A DNA stretch of 64,000 nucleotides from CAZFNQ01 sp964520375. Lineage in GTDB: Bacteria; Patescibacteriota; Saccharimonadia; Saccharimonadales; JANWIN01. The position numbers were made by a program, and so were the translations under genes. Under the pieces are notes generated by a model. It saw only the letters and a list, made by a program, of their open reading frames with translations. It did not search any database and was not told the DNA's origin. Location of the stretch: positions 12,879 to 76,878 of the forward strand of contig CAZFNQ010000001.1 in NCBI GenBank assembly GCA_964520375.1, given 5' to 3'. Below, piece after piece: positions 52,934 to 61,481 of this stretch. Each line of letters opens with the position of its first letter. The first letter of the stretch is position 1.

Positions 52934-53056
52934 TAGGGCGAATTTCTACATACAGGCTTTATAACACTCGGGCCAGCATACCAAGGTCACTGCTAACGCC
53001 CATATCTAAACTTCAGCTTTTCGTAACGAAAACGTCGGGAACGGCGCGCGTTTTTT
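52934..53056 (+). promoter_or_regulatory. attenuator-like leader with alternative hairpins
   Basis: GGGCG (52936-52940) pairs with CGCCC (52997-53001), closing a ~55 nt domain. Two rival hairpins follow. TTTTCG-TAA-CGAAAA (53018-53032) overlaps a terminator stem (AAAACG 53029-53034 with CGTTTT 53049-53054) whose right arm continues into a run of six T (53051-53056). The layout suggests conditional termination ahead of the gene at 53142. Ligand unknown. Confidence 0.5.
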
Positions 53057-53141
53057 AACGAACAGCTTGCTCACAATCCGTTCGCTGACAGACAATTCTG
53101 GCCAGCCTAATTTTTATTACCCATAACCCAGGAGTTTAGAT

Positions 53142-53393
53142 ATGACTACAGCTGTTAACAAAGAAGTTGAGATCAACGCGTTTACTTTCACTAACAAACA
53201 AGCTTTTAGGAGCATCCCCAAAACCATTACTGTCGATGAACGGCGCTACTCGTTCATAGACTCAGGCCTGCGCTACTTGGTGCAACGGGGACAGCACCTC
53301 ATCCGCTTGTTTGATATGACCGACGGCCAAAGTACTTATCGCCTACGGAACGAAGATGATCACTGGACCTTAGTGAGCATCAAGACCGTTTAG
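53142..53393 (+). CDS. small protein paralogous to the 54124 product
   Basis: 83 residues, CAGGAG before the start. No signal or helix. The second half (LIRLFDMTDGQSTYRLR and HWTLVSI) matches the 88-residue protein at 54124 (ELVDKESSMFFRLR, HWTLETI), with similar order N-x-E-V at the start and G-Q before the core. The family is not recognised. It sits in front of the SRAP and polymerase genes, as YolD-like proteins sit by Y-family polymerases in Bacillus; no homology to YolD is claimed. Confidence 0.65.
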   Translation: MTTAVNKEVEINAFTFTNKQAFRSIPKTITVDERRYSFIDSGLRYLVQRGQHLIRLFDMTDGQSTYRLRNEDDHWTLVSIKTV

Positions 53394-53432
53394 TGAAAAT
53401 AGTACTAAATCACAGGGGCAGTGACGCACCAG

Positions 53433-54098
53433 TTAAACGGCTATCGGCTTTAATAACGATGCGTCATTGTTGCGAGGATTGTTTACAGCCGTGCTAACTT
53501 CATATACCTCAAGACCGTTGTCTTCAAACGGGAACAGAAGTTTACCAAGACTCTCTGGTTTATTGTTTGATGGCTCAAGCCAAGCAGATTCTTCTTTTGG
53601 CTCCAATATTACTGGCATTCTATTGTGGATGGCTTTCATCTCTTTGTTTGGTTCGGTTGTCATAATCGAGTATGTTTTAATCTCATGACCGTCTTGACTT
53701 TTCCAGTTGTCCCAAATACCAGCGAAGGCATACAAATCTATATGCTTGGGATGAATAAGGAAGGGGGTTTTACCTTCCTTGGACGTCTTCCATTCATAAA
53801 AACTGGTGGCTGGAATTAAGCAGCGGTGATTAAGCACTGTGCGCTTCCAGAAACCACCAAAGGCCTTGTCGGCCCGAGTGTTAATAAGTTCTTTAACCAA
53901 GTCTTTACCAAGCATACGGGGAATACCCCAGTGCATAAGTTCAACATGGCGTTTACCAGATTCATCTTCTGTAACCACTGGCATAACTTGCGACGGAGCA
54001 ACGTTGTAGTTTGGGCGAATATCTTTAGGCACTTTGGCAACGTTGTAGCGTTTAGCTATATCTTCAGCTTTTTTATTGAGGGTATATCGTCCACACAT
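53433..54098 (-). CDS. SRAP (YedK/HMCES-type) abasic-site protein
   Basis: 221 residues, usual length. It crosslinks to abasic sites in single-stranded DNA through Cys2 (MCGRYTLNKK). Further conserved parts: NYNVAPSQVMPV, MHWGIP, NTRADKAFGGFWK, CLIPATSFYEWK (catalytic Glu) and HNRMPVILEP (catalytic His). It is on the opposite strand between the two small paralogues, with 25 bases to the 54124 gene start. It works with translesion synthesis in DNA damage tolerance. Confidence 0.97.
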   Translation of the reverse strand: MCGRYTLNKKAEDIAKRYNVAKVPKDIRPNYNVAPSQVMPVVTEDESGKRHVELMHWGIPRMLGKDLVKELINTRADKAFGGFWKRTVLNHRCLIPATSFYEWKTSKEGKTPFLIHPKHIDLYAFAGIWDNWKSQDGHEIKTYSIMTTEPNKEMKAIHNRMPVILEPKEESAWLEPSNNKPESLGKLLFPFEDNGLEVYEVSTAVNNPRNNDASLLKPIAV

Positions 54099-54123
54099 AA
54101 TTTAATTGTACAAGGAGTTTGTA

Positions 54124-54390
54124 ATGAAAGAAAAAATAAATCAAGAAGTCAGCGTAGTCATGTACTACAGTTCTAAACAGAAACGAGCAGTGCCATATCT
54201 ATTGTATTGGCAGAACAAAGACTACGCTCTGGGGCAAGTTGACTACTACCATTCATATATGGAAGGCCAGGAAAGGCAGCACGTTTATGAGTTGGTGGAT
54301 AAGGAAAGTTCTATGTTCTTTAGGCTGCGACTGGATGGTAGCAACCTACATTGGACTTTGGAGACTATACACGATGGACTTGCGAATTAA
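54124..54390 (+). CDS. small protein paralogous to the 53142 product
   Basis: 88 residues from the ATG at 54124, which has AAGGAG 8 bases before it. Matches the 83-residue protein at 53142 over most of its length (VYELVDKESSMFFRLRLDG, HWTLETI). It overlaps the polymerase start by 17 bases, so the two are translationally coupled. The role is unknown, presumably with the polymerase. Confidence 0.72.
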   Translation: MKEKINQEVSVVMYYSSKQKRAVPYLLYWQNKDYALGQVDYYHSYMEGQERQHVYELVDKESSMFFRLRLDGSNLHWTLETIHDGLAN

Positions 54391-55609
54391 CGACATAGAC
54401 CCACAAATAATGCATGTCGATCTCAATTCCTGCTATGCAATTATTGAGCAGCAAGCCAATCGCTTAATACGCAACAAACCAGTCGGAGTCGCTGCTTATG
54501 ACTCGCCAGGCGGGTTCATTATTGCCTCGTCATACGAGGCTAAGCGTTTGGGTATTAAGCTCATGAGAGTTAGAGAGGCAAGGGAAATCACTAAAGACAT
54601 AATCGTACTCACTCCTGACCCTGAGAAATACTTTGATGCGCATAGGCGCTTTAGGACCGTTTTAGAGCATTATACCAGCGAAGTTACACCCAAGTCAGTA
54701 GATGAGTTTGTAGTCGATTTTAGAGGTTCTAGAGCCCTGCAAACAGGCCGCAGCTTAGTTGATGTAGGTTATCAAATAAAGCGCGACATAAAAGAGTCGT
54801 TGGGAGAATATGTAACAGTGAATATAGGCATAGGACCTAATCGTTTCTTGGCCAAGATTGCAGCCGGAATGGATAAACCCGATGGCTTAGATGTTATAAC
54901 CACGAAAGACATCTGGAATATATACGGCCAGATTGACCTTATGGACTTACCTGGCATCAACCACCGCTATAAAACACGATTAAATTTAGCTGGTATATAT
55001 ACACCTTTAGATTTTCTTGAAGCTAAAATGTTTAAACTCAAAAAAGAGGTGTTTAAAAGCATCGTTGGCTATTATTGGTATTTAAGATTAAGGGGTTACG
55101 AAGTTGATGCTGCAAAATTTGCTACAAGAAGTTTAGGCAACGACTATGCCGTAGGTAAGAAAACAGCGGATCCAGAAGAAATATCTAAACTGCTCATGAA
55201 GCTTTGTGAAAAGACGGGTCGCAGGCTGCGCAAGCATGATTTTCAGGCACAGGGAGTATTTCTAGGACTTGGCTTTGAAAACAGAACATGGTGGGGCAAA
55301 AGCAGACGATCAAAATCATTGCTTTACTCAACTCAAGATATTTATTTAAGTGTTATGCAGTTATTTCGGCAAGTTGCCATACCAGCTAGAGTTACACATG
55401 TTAACATTGCCGCATTTGATGTTGTACCAGCATCACCAGTTCAGCTTGGTTTGTTTGATGGCACTAGGCTTGATACAAGGTCATTAGCAATTGCGGCTGA
55501 CAAAATTAATAACCGTTACGGTGAGTACACGGTAATTCCTGCCACTATGGCAAATATGCAAGACGTTATAATTAAAAGGGTCCCTTTTGGAAGTGTTAGA
55601 GATATTTAA
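54374..55609 (+). CDS. Y-family DNA polymerase (DinB/UmuC type)
   Basis: 411 residues from the ATG at 54374. Palm motif I is MHVDLNSCYAIIEQQ, with the catalytic Asp and the Cys-Tyr steric gate. Motif III is PKSVDEFVVDF, with the Asp-Glu pair. Then GIGPNRFLAKIAAGMDKPDG and a helix-hairpin-helix LMDLPGINHRYKTRLNLAG. The C-terminal little-finger domain (about 240-360) is present. Copies DNA past lesions. No beta-clamp motif of the QxxLF kind is clear, though QLGLFDG at about 355 is a candidate. Confidence 0.95.
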   Translation: MDLRINDIDPQIMHVDLNSCYAIIEQQANRLIRNKPVGVAAYDSPGGFIIASSYEAKRLGIKLMRVREAREITKDIIVLTPDPEKYFDAHRRFRTVLEHYTSEVTPKSVDEFVVDFRGSRALQTGRSLVDVGYQIKRDIKESLGEYVTVNIGIGPNRFLAKIAAGMDKPDGLDVITTKDIWNIYGQIDLMDLPGINHRYKTRLNLAGIYTPLDFLEAKMFKLKKEVFKSIVGYYWYLRLRGYEVDAAKFATRSLGNDYAVGKKTADPEEISKLLMKLCEKTGRRLRKHDFQAQGVFLGLGFENRTWWGKSRRSKSLLYSTQDIYLSVMQLFRQVAIPARVTHVNIAAFDVVPASPVQLGLFDGTRLDTRSLAIAADKINNRYGEYTVIPATMANMQDVIIKRVPFGSVRDI

Positions 55610-55649
55610 TGTCCTGAGTTATGGCCGACTCGGTAATTCTAAATTCTTT

Positions 55650-55799
55650 TTAATGAAACTTGCCACTTGCGCTAGCACCGTTTGATACTACTAGTGTGTA
55701 AATCAGTAAGGCAGCGATGACAACTAGTAGAACTATTATGATGTAAACGTGAGTTGAATTAACTCCAGAGTTTGATTTGCTTACTTTTGATTGAGCCAT
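55650..55799 (-). CDS. small single-helix membrane peptide, copy 1
   Basis: 49 residues. The N-terminus is polar (MAQSKVSKSNSGV), then one membrane helix (about 19-38) and a short tail ending in SGKFH. AAGGAAAC precedes the ATG. Same start (MAQS) and same end (SGKFH) as the next peptide gene upstream, so they are tandem duplicates. Function unknown. Confidence 0.65.
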   Translation of the reverse strand: MAQSKVSKSNSGVNSTHVYIIIVLLVVIAALLIYTLVVSNGASASGKFH

Positions 55800-55828
55800 T
55801 TTTTAGTTTCCTTTTTTATTATAGTTTT

Positions 55829-56014
55829 TTAATGAAACTTTCCTGAACCCACTAGATTGTTTTGATTACTGGGCTGACGTCCCATTTGAATAGCACTTTT
55901 TGAAGCTACCGAGTATATCATTAATCCGGCAATGACGATTAGTAGAATTATTATAATGTAAATGTGGTTTTCGGTAATACCATTGATAGATTTATTTGAT
56001 CTTGATTGAGCCAT
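55829..56014 (-). CDS. small single-helix membrane peptide, copy 2
   Basis: 61 residues, polar N-terminus, one helix (about 17-37, HIYIIIILLIVIAGLMIYSV), and a longer Gln/Asn-rich tail ending in GSGKFH. It precedes its shorter sister on the same strand. AGGATAC lies before the ATG. No known family. Confidence 0.65.
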   Translation of the reverse strand: MAQSRSNKSINGITENHIYIIIILLIVIAGLMIYSVASKSAIQMGRQPSNQNNLVGSGKFH

Positions 56015-56113
56015 TTTTTGTATCCTGTTTATTTTTAGTAGTTATGCTTAATGTTTATACTCTGGAACGAATTAGTTGTCAAGGAGTGAATAAGTATCTA
56101 TTAAGCTGATAAT

Positions 56114-56188
56114 TGGTGACCTCAAGGGGAATCGAACCCCTATTGCCAGGATGAAAACCTGGTGTCCTAACCGTTAGACGATGAGGCC
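56114..56188 (-). tRNA. tRNA-Glu (anticodon TTC)
   Basis: Acceptor GGCCTCA/TGAGGTC (one G-T pair). The anticodon stem CCAGG/CCTGG closes loop TTTTCAT, giving TTC. T arm AGGGG-TTCGATT-CCCCT. CCA is encoded (56116-56114). Confidence 0.95.
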
Positions 56189-56311
56189 TAAACAGCAAAT
56201 GCATGCTAGCATAATTAACAGGGGACGTCCAGGTAGTCCTCGTCTTATTTACATTGCTAAAAAGAGGCAAAACCCAGATAATAGGACCTATTAAAGCATA
56301 AGCATCCATAC

Positions 56312-57628
56312 ATGAATATATTACTTATTATAGGCGGGCTCATTATAATAGTGCCGGGAGTTATTGGTGGTTATATTGTGCGGGCTAGACTCCGCAATAA
56401 CACAGCCACGCCACTTGGCGGTGGCAGTTTTAAATCCGAACAGGTGCAAACCGAAACGCTGCTGCGCTCCGTAGCTGATGGCATATTCGTGATTGATACA
56501 GAAGGAAAAATTAAGATTATTAACCCAGCTGGTGCTGAGTTAGTCGGTTGGCCGGTGGATGATGCCGTCAATCTGGAAGTTGGCGCCGTAGTGAAACTTA
56601 TGCAAGAGGACGGTAAACCTATACCTGATGACAGCAATCCCTTTAAGGAGGTCATAAGCGCCAAGCAAGCGGTTAAAAATACCTTTCAGCTTAATACGCG
56701 CGATGGCAAAAAAAGAGTTGTTTCATTAATTATTTCGCCGGTGGTTTTACCGCCAAAATATGAGCTATCCGGTGCCGTGGCCGTTATGCGCGATATTAGC
56801 CGTCAGCACCAAGAAGAAATGCAGCGAGCAGAGTTTATAAGCACCGCCAGCCATGAAATGCGCACTCCGGTAGCGGCCATTGAGGGTTATTTGGCCTTAG
56901 CTATGAATAACCGGGTTAGCAATATTGACTCTAAAGCGCGGGACTTCCTAGAAAAAGCCCATGCCTCGACCCAGCATTTGGGCAAGCTCTTCCAGGATCT
57001 ACTAACTAGCGCCAAGGCTGAAGATGGCCGCCTGAGTAACCATCCAGTAGTTGTTGAACTGGGGAATCTACTCGACCAGGTCACACAAGATTTGCGATTT
57101 GCGGCCGAAAAAAAAGGTTTGGCAATGGAGTTTATTGTTGGTTCCGGCGCTGCCATTGACGCTAGCCGCGATGTTAACTCCAAAGTGGTGCAACCGCTAT
57201 ATTTTGTATCCGCCGATCCGGACCGTTTGCGCGAAGTAATAACCAATATATTCGATAATGCTATTAAGTACACCGACAGCGGTAGGATATCCGTTGGCGT
57301 TACTGGTAATACCGAACTGGTGCAGTTCTTTATTCGTGACACAGGCGCTGGCATACCGGCCGACGATATTCCTCACTTGTTCCAGAAGTTTTATCGAGTT
57401 AATAATGCGCTGACGCGCACTCAAGGCGGTACCGGTTTGGGACTATTTATCACCAGAAAAATTATTGAGATGTATGGCGGCCGTATTTGGGTAGAAAGCG
57501 AGCCAGGTAAGGGGACCACGGTCTATATAAATCTGCCGCGTCTTAGCGCCGCAAAAGCCGCTGAGTTACAAGCCGGAACTACCGCTCTTTCTTCCATACA
57601 ATCAACACAGAGTCCAAAGGTTCAATAA
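56312..57628 (+). CDS. membrane sensor histidine kinase with PAS domain (second)
   Basis: 438 residues. One N-terminal membrane helix (about 3-24), a PAS domain (about 50-170) opening LLRSVADGIFVIDTEGKIKI, then HisKA with ASHEMRTPVAAIEGY and His181. The ATPase domain has DNAIKYTDSG (N box), DTGAGI (G1) and GGTGLGLFITRKI (G2). With only one helix and no outer sensor domain, it probably senses an internal cue through PAS. The regulator gene follows 62 bases later. Confidence 0.94.
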   Translation: MNILLIIGGLIIIVPGVIGGYIVRARLRNNTATPLGGGSFKSEQVQTETLLRSVADGIFVIDTEGKIKIINPAGAELVGWPVDDAVNLEVGAVVKLMQEDGKPIPDDSNPFKEVISAKQAVKNTFQLNTRDGKKRVVSLIISPVVLPPKYELSGAVAVMRDISRQHQEEMQRAEFISTASHEMRTPVAAIEGYLALAMNNRVSNIDSKARDFLEKAHASTQHLGKLFQDLLTSAKAEDGRLSNHPVVVELGNLLDQVTQDLRFAAEKKGLAMEFIVGSGAAIDASRDVNSKVVQPLYFVSADPDRLREVITNIFDNAIKYTDSGRISVGVTGNTELVQFFIRDTGAGIPADDIPHLFQKFYRVNNALTRTQGGTGLGLFITRKIIEMYGGRIWVESEPGKGTTVYINLPRLSAAKAAELQAGTTALSSIQSTQSPKVQ

Positions 57629-57690
57629 TTGTGGAACACCGTGGTACAATACATTTAAGCTAAAGCATCATAGGATTACAACGAATAATT

Positions 57691-59067
57691 ATGGCAAAAG
57701 TACTACTGGTTGAAGATGACAACAACCTACGCGAGATTTATGAAGCCAGGTTGTTAGCAGAAGGTTATGAGATTGTATCTGCCCAGGACGGCGAAGAAGC
57801 CTTGGCCTTGGCTGTAAAAGAACGTCCAGACTTGATTATCGCCGATATTATGATGCCCAAAATAAGTGGTTTTGATATGCTTGATATCCTGCGAAGCACG
57901 AATGAAACCAAAGATACCAAAGTTATTATGATGACAGCACTTAGCCAGGCTGAGGACAAAGAACGGGCAAATAAGCTTGGCGCTGATAGATACTTAGTAA
58001 AGTCTCAGGTTACGCTGGAAGACGTAGCCAAAGTCGCCCATGAAGTATTAGAAGGCAAATCCCCAGGTGGTCCAGCTGCACCAGCTCCAACCACGAATAG
58101 TAATGATACTACCACACCGCCAGTAACCACTGCAGCCGCCGACTCACCAAGTCCTAAACCTGAAGAACCGATTACGGCTAGCCTACCGACGCCCACTCCA
58201 CAGTCTGATACCTCCGACCCAGTACAAGGCCAAGATTTACCAAGCGATACACCGCTTAGTATGACACCATCGACTCCTGAGCCGCTAGCCATTACACCCG
58301 CCCCAGACTCACCATCACCCTCTAATTTAAGCCCAAGCACTAGTAATAACACTGCACCCATGTCATCTATGCCTATTACCACGGTAGCACCGACACCTAA
58401 ACCAGCCTCATCAATTGGTGACAATGCTATTGCCAAAGACGAGGAAGCTATAGCCCTGCAGCTTGGTCAAGCCCAAAATAGCCCAACTCAACCACCAGGT
58501 AAACCAATTCAGGACTTTGTCGACCATCCAGCCGGTGCAACAGTAGTTTCTATGCCTATGCCACCAGCTTTACTTAAACCGGATGCAAGTGGAACTGCCT
58601 CTGCAGCTGCTAGTCCAGCGCCTGCACCAGTCGAAACAGACAATAAAATTAGTCAGCAAGAAAACAATGACGGTGTCCTAGCAGACGCCATGGCAACAGT
58701 AAACGGTAACAAACCAGATGATAATGCTAATTCTATCGGCCGTCACAGTGTGGCGGTAGCCGAAAACACTGGTAATTCATCCAGTGGTAGCGGTAAAAAC
58801 TCGGAACTCAACGATAAAACCGTAGTTCATACAAAAACCATAAGCCCAATAAATGACTTGCACAAACAAAGCGCTAGTATTGAAGCCTTGCTAGCCGAGG
58901 AGGCAGCCAAGGAAGATGCAGCCAATGGCGAAGGAAACAGTGCCGTTATAGCTGAAGTTACTGGCAAGCCCCAGGCTCCCATTGACCCGACAATCCAAAC
59001 TATTACACCCACCCAGGCGCCGGAATCGGATGTTGCCACGGCCGACCCCAGCTCAATAGCTCTTTAA
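57691..59067 (+). CDS. response regulator with long disordered C-terminal extension
   Basis: 458 residues. Residues ~1-125 are a receiver domain: KVLLVEDDNNLREIY, phosphoacceptor Asp52 in IIADIMMPKISGFD, IMMTAL and Lys in YLVKSQ. The remaining ~330 residues are Pro/Ser/Thr/Ala-rich (TPPVTTAAADSPSPKPEEP and similar), with no DNA-binding or enzyme domain. The base use is even across the tail, so a misassembly is unlikely. It may anchor or multimerise partners. Kinase is upstream. Confidence 0.9.
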   Translation: MAKVLLVEDDNNLREIYEARLLAEGYEIVSAQDGEEALALAVKERPDLIIADIMMPKISGFDMLDILRSTNETKDTKVIMMTALSQAEDKERANKLGADRYLVKSQVTLEDVAKVAHEVLEGKSPGGPAAPAPTTNSNDTTTPPVTTAAADSPSPKPEEPITASLPTPTPQSDTSDPVQGQDLPSDTPLSMTPSTPEPLAITPAPDSPSPSNLSPSTSNNTAPMSSMPITTVAPTPKPASSIGDNAIAKDEEAIALQLGQAQNSPTQPPGKPIQDFVDHPAGATVVSMPMPPALLKPDASGTASAAASPAPAPVETDNKISQQENNDGVLADAMATVNGNKPDDNANSIGRHSVAVAENTGNSSSGSGKNSELNDKTVVHTKTISPINDLHKQSASIEALLAEEAAKEDAANGEGNSAVIAEVTGKPQAPIDPTIQTITPTQAPESDVATADPSSIAL

Positions 59068-59106
59068 GGGCTATGAGCTAAAAATTATTGACTGTAAACT
59101 AATGGC

Positions 59107-59754
59107 ATGCGTTTGAACCGTTTTTTGGCCCAAGCTACCAGCATGAGTCGTCGATCAGCAGATATTGCTATTGCAGCTGGCAAAGTACGTGTCAATGGAG
59201 CAGTTGGCTTAGTCGGACAAGAAGTCCGACAAGCTGATGCAGTAACACTTGACAACCATTCTGTTAATGTCGCTGACGAGACTGTTACTATAATTTTAAA
59301 CAAGCCGGTTGGCTATGTCTGTAGTCGCGTCGGCCAGGGTAGTAAAACTATTTACGATTTACTGCCCAAAGATTTGAGTGAGTTAAAGCCGGTTGGACGG
59401 CTAGATAAAGATTCTTCTGGAATAATACTACTTACAAATGACGGCATGTTAGCCAACGAATTGACTCATCCCAAGTTCGCCAAAGCAAAAATTTACAAAG
59501 TTAGGCTAAATAAACCACTTAGTCAATTTGATCAGGGCAAATTCACAAAGGGCGTGGTGCTAGATGACGGCGTGAGCAGACTTAAGCTTACTGGCAAAGA
59601 AAACCTTTGGACTGTAACCATGAGTGAGGGGCGGAACCGCCAAATCCGCCGTAGCTTCGCTATTTTAGGCTATAAAGTAACAAAACTTCATCGGATTCAG
59701 TTTGGCAAATACCGACTCGGCTCACTCAAACCTGGCAAATACATAAATTCATGA
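59107..59754 (+). CDS. RluB/RsuA-type pseudouridine synthase
   Basis: 215 residues. N-terminal S4 RNA-binding domain (about 1-60, LNRFLAQATSMSRRSADIAI). The catalytic Asp is in PVGRLDKDSSGIILLTNDG. SEGRNRQIRR and a C-terminal LHRIQFGKYRLG follow. Modifies a large- or small-subunit rRNA uridine; the exact site is not clear. TAAACT (59095-59100) ends 6 bases before the ATG. Confidence 0.95.
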   Translation: MRLNRFLAQATSMSRRSADIAIAAGKVRVNGAVGLVGQEVRQADAVTLDNHSVNVADETVTIILNKPVGYVCSRVGQGSKTIYDLLPKDLSELKPVGRLDKDSSGIILLTNDGMLANELTHPKFAKAKIYKVRLNKPLSQFDQGKFTKGVVLDDGVSRLKLTGKENLWTVTMSEGRNRQIRRSFAILGYKVTKLHRIQFGKYRLGSLKPGKYINS

Positions 59755-59792
59755 TATAATAACAGATTAAGAAAGTGCTGGTTAGTAAAAGT

Positions 59793-61154
59793 ATGGCAGT
59801 TAAAAAAGTACCGATTGTGGCAATTGTAGGCCGGGCCAATGTAGGCAAGAGCAGCTTATTCAATGCAGTTTTGCGCCGCCGTGAGGCAATAGTGGCTATG
59901 GAGCCAGGTACAACCCGTGACTCTATCATGGCCAAGGCTTCTTGGAACAATCAAGACTTCTGGATAGTTGATACAGCTGGCATGAAAGATGCCCAGGACG
60001 ATTTTGAATTCACCATTCAAGAACAAATCACCCAGGCTGCCGATAGCGCCGATATTATATGGGTGGTTATTGAAGCTCCAACGGTTATAACGGAAGAAGA
60101 CCGTCGTGTAGCCAAGTTAGCGCTGAAAAGTCGTAAACCAGTATATTTAATTGTAAATAAGGTTGACCAAGTTAAGCGTGCCATAGCAGACGACTACCAA
60201 AAACTGGGTATAAAACCAATTGCTCTAACTAGCACTACCCAAAATTATGGTATTGATGAGCTACTAGACAATTTGGTAGCCAATCTTCCAAAGGTCAGCA
60301 TAAAAGAGTCTCCGAACCGCTTGCGCGTAGCGATACTTGGCCGTCCCAATGTTGGCAAATCGTCACTTTTTAACAGCTTGGCCAAAAAGCAGCAGGCAAT
60401 TGTGACGCCTGTTGCCGGTACCACCAGGGATGTAAATCGAGCGCTTGCAAAGTTTGAAGGCCGAGAGATTGAACTTATGGATACGGCCGGTATCCGACGT
60501 AGTGGCAAGATTGAGCGCGGCGTTGAACGTTTTAGTGTTATTAGAGCATTGGCCGCCATTGAGCAGGCCGACATAGGCTGTCTATTGATTGACGCTACCG
60601 AACCAACCGTACAGCTAGATCAAAAAATAGCTGGACTTATTAAAGAAGCGGGTAAAGGCCTAATACTTGTTGTCGCAAAATGGGATTTACTAGACGCCGA
60701 GAAAACTCCGCATACCCGAGATAATTTAGCAGCACAAATTAAACATGAGTTTGACTTTGTGCCTTGGGCGCCATTAATTTTTACCAGTTCCGAAACTGGG
60801 CAAAACGTTACTAAAATTTTTGAGATGGTGCTCGACATTGATAAACAACGCCAAATACGGATAAAAACTGCGGAACTTAATCGTTGGCTTAGGTCAGTTG
60901 TTAACAGCCACCCGCCAGCCGGTTTAAAAAACCGACTTCCAAAACTAAACTATATGATTCAGGAAGCCGACAGCCCGATTAACTTCAAAGTCTATGGAGC
61001 CCATACCAGGATGCTGCATTGGAGCTATAAACGCTATATGGAGCGCGCCTTGCGTCAACAATTTGGTTTTAATGGTACACCAATTAGATTCTGGTTCTTT
61101 GAAAAACACATAAACAACCGTCAATCTCAAAGCAAAAGCCAGATTAAGACATAA
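59793..61154 (+). CDS. der: ribosome-assembly GTPase Der (EngA)
   Basis: 453 residues from the ATG at 59793; a GTG at 59775 is possible. Two GTPase domains in tandem. The first has GRANVGKS (GRPNVGKS is usual), DTAGMKD and NKVD. The second has GRPNVGKS, DTAGIRR and AKWD. The C-terminal KH-like domain (about 355-453) has LPKLNYMIQEADSPINFKV. Needed for 50S maturation. Confidence 0.97.
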   Translation: MAVKKVPIVAIVGRANVGKSSLFNAVLRRREAIVAMEPGTTRDSIMAKASWNNQDFWIVDTAGMKDAQDDFEFTIQEQITQAADSADIIWVVIEAPTVITEEDRRVAKLALKSRKPVYLIVNKVDQVKRAIADDYQKLGIKPIALTSTTQNYGIDELLDNLVANLPKVSIKESPNRLRVAILGRPNVGKSSLFNSLAKKQQAIVTPVAGTTRDVNRALAKFEGREIELMDTAGIRRSGKIERGVERFSVIRALAAIEQADIGCLLIDATEPTVQLDQKIAGLIKEAGKGLILVVAKWDLLDAEKTPHTRDNLAAQIKHEFDFVPWAPLIFTSSETGQNVTKIFEMVLDIDKQRQIRIKTAELNRWLRSVVNSHPPAGLKNRLPKLNYMIQEADSPINFKVYGAHTRMLHWSYKRYMERALRQQFGFNGTPIRFWFFEKHINNRQSQSKSQIKT

Positions 61155-61163
61155 CCGCTAGTA

Positions 61164-61191
61164 TTGACTTTTAGTATTTTGCTGTTAGAAT
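61164..61191 (+). promoter_or_regulatory. sigma-70 promoter
   Basis: TTGACT (61164-61169) and TAGAAT (61186-61191) at 16-base spacing. Opens the second structured leader. Confidence 0.65.
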
Positions 61192-61197
61192 AACCTT

Positions 61198-61350
61198 ACT
61201 GACACATGGGCCATTGGCAGCAATGATACCTTCTCAGTATCTGCTCACAAAGAGTAGGTGGAGCGATTAGCGAAACCGGGCGAGCAAGCTTCGTACAACA
61301 GATGAATTTTGTTTTGAATGATACACCCGGCACACGCGCCGGGCTTTTTT
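61198..61350 (+). ncRNA. structured leader RNA, copy 2 of a shared motif
   Basis: About 150 nt, closed by the outer stem ATCTG (near 61239) with CAGAT (near 61300). The core ATTAGCGAAACC (61266-61277) is identical to copy 1 at 47389. GAGTA (61252-61256) and GAG (61261-61263) come before it in the same order. A true intrinsic terminator ends it: CCCGGC (61326-61331) with GCCGGG (61338-61343), then T6 (61345-61350). The gene for an exported protein follows 130 bases on. The GAGTAGGTGGAG stretch recalls SAM-I but the rest of that core is not found. Confidence 0.6.
61326..61350 (+). terminator. intrinsic terminator of leader copy 2
   Basis: Six-base GC stem CCCGGC/GCCGGG around a 6-base loop, followed by CTTTTTT. 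A textbook terminator located between promoter and gene. Confidence 0.85.
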
Positions 61351-61397
61351 GTGTCACGTTATTTAATAAGTCAGATAGGTAGATATTTGGAAAGTTC

Positions 61398-61445
61398 GTT
61401 GAGAGCATAGAGAACCTTTATATCAGGGTTTTGTATGCTCTCAAC
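61398..61445 (+). promoter_or_regulatory. 12-bp perfect hairpin before the 61482 gene
   Basis: GTTGAGAGCATA (61398-61409) pairs with TATGCTCTCAAC (61434-61445) without mismatch. The loop of 24 bases contains a further small AACC/GGTT pair. It lies about 37 bases before the ATG, so it may influence translation or message stability. Confidence 0.5.
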
Positions 61446-61481
61446 TTGAGCTCCATCCCCAAAACAGGAAGCGGTGATCGT

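Noticed and set aside
61239..61305. SAM-I riboswitch upstream of the exported protein gene
   Set aside because: Only GAGTAGGTGGAG and GAAACC-GGGC resemble SAM-I. The remaining conserved core and the P4 helix are not found, and copy 1 at 47336 does not show it.
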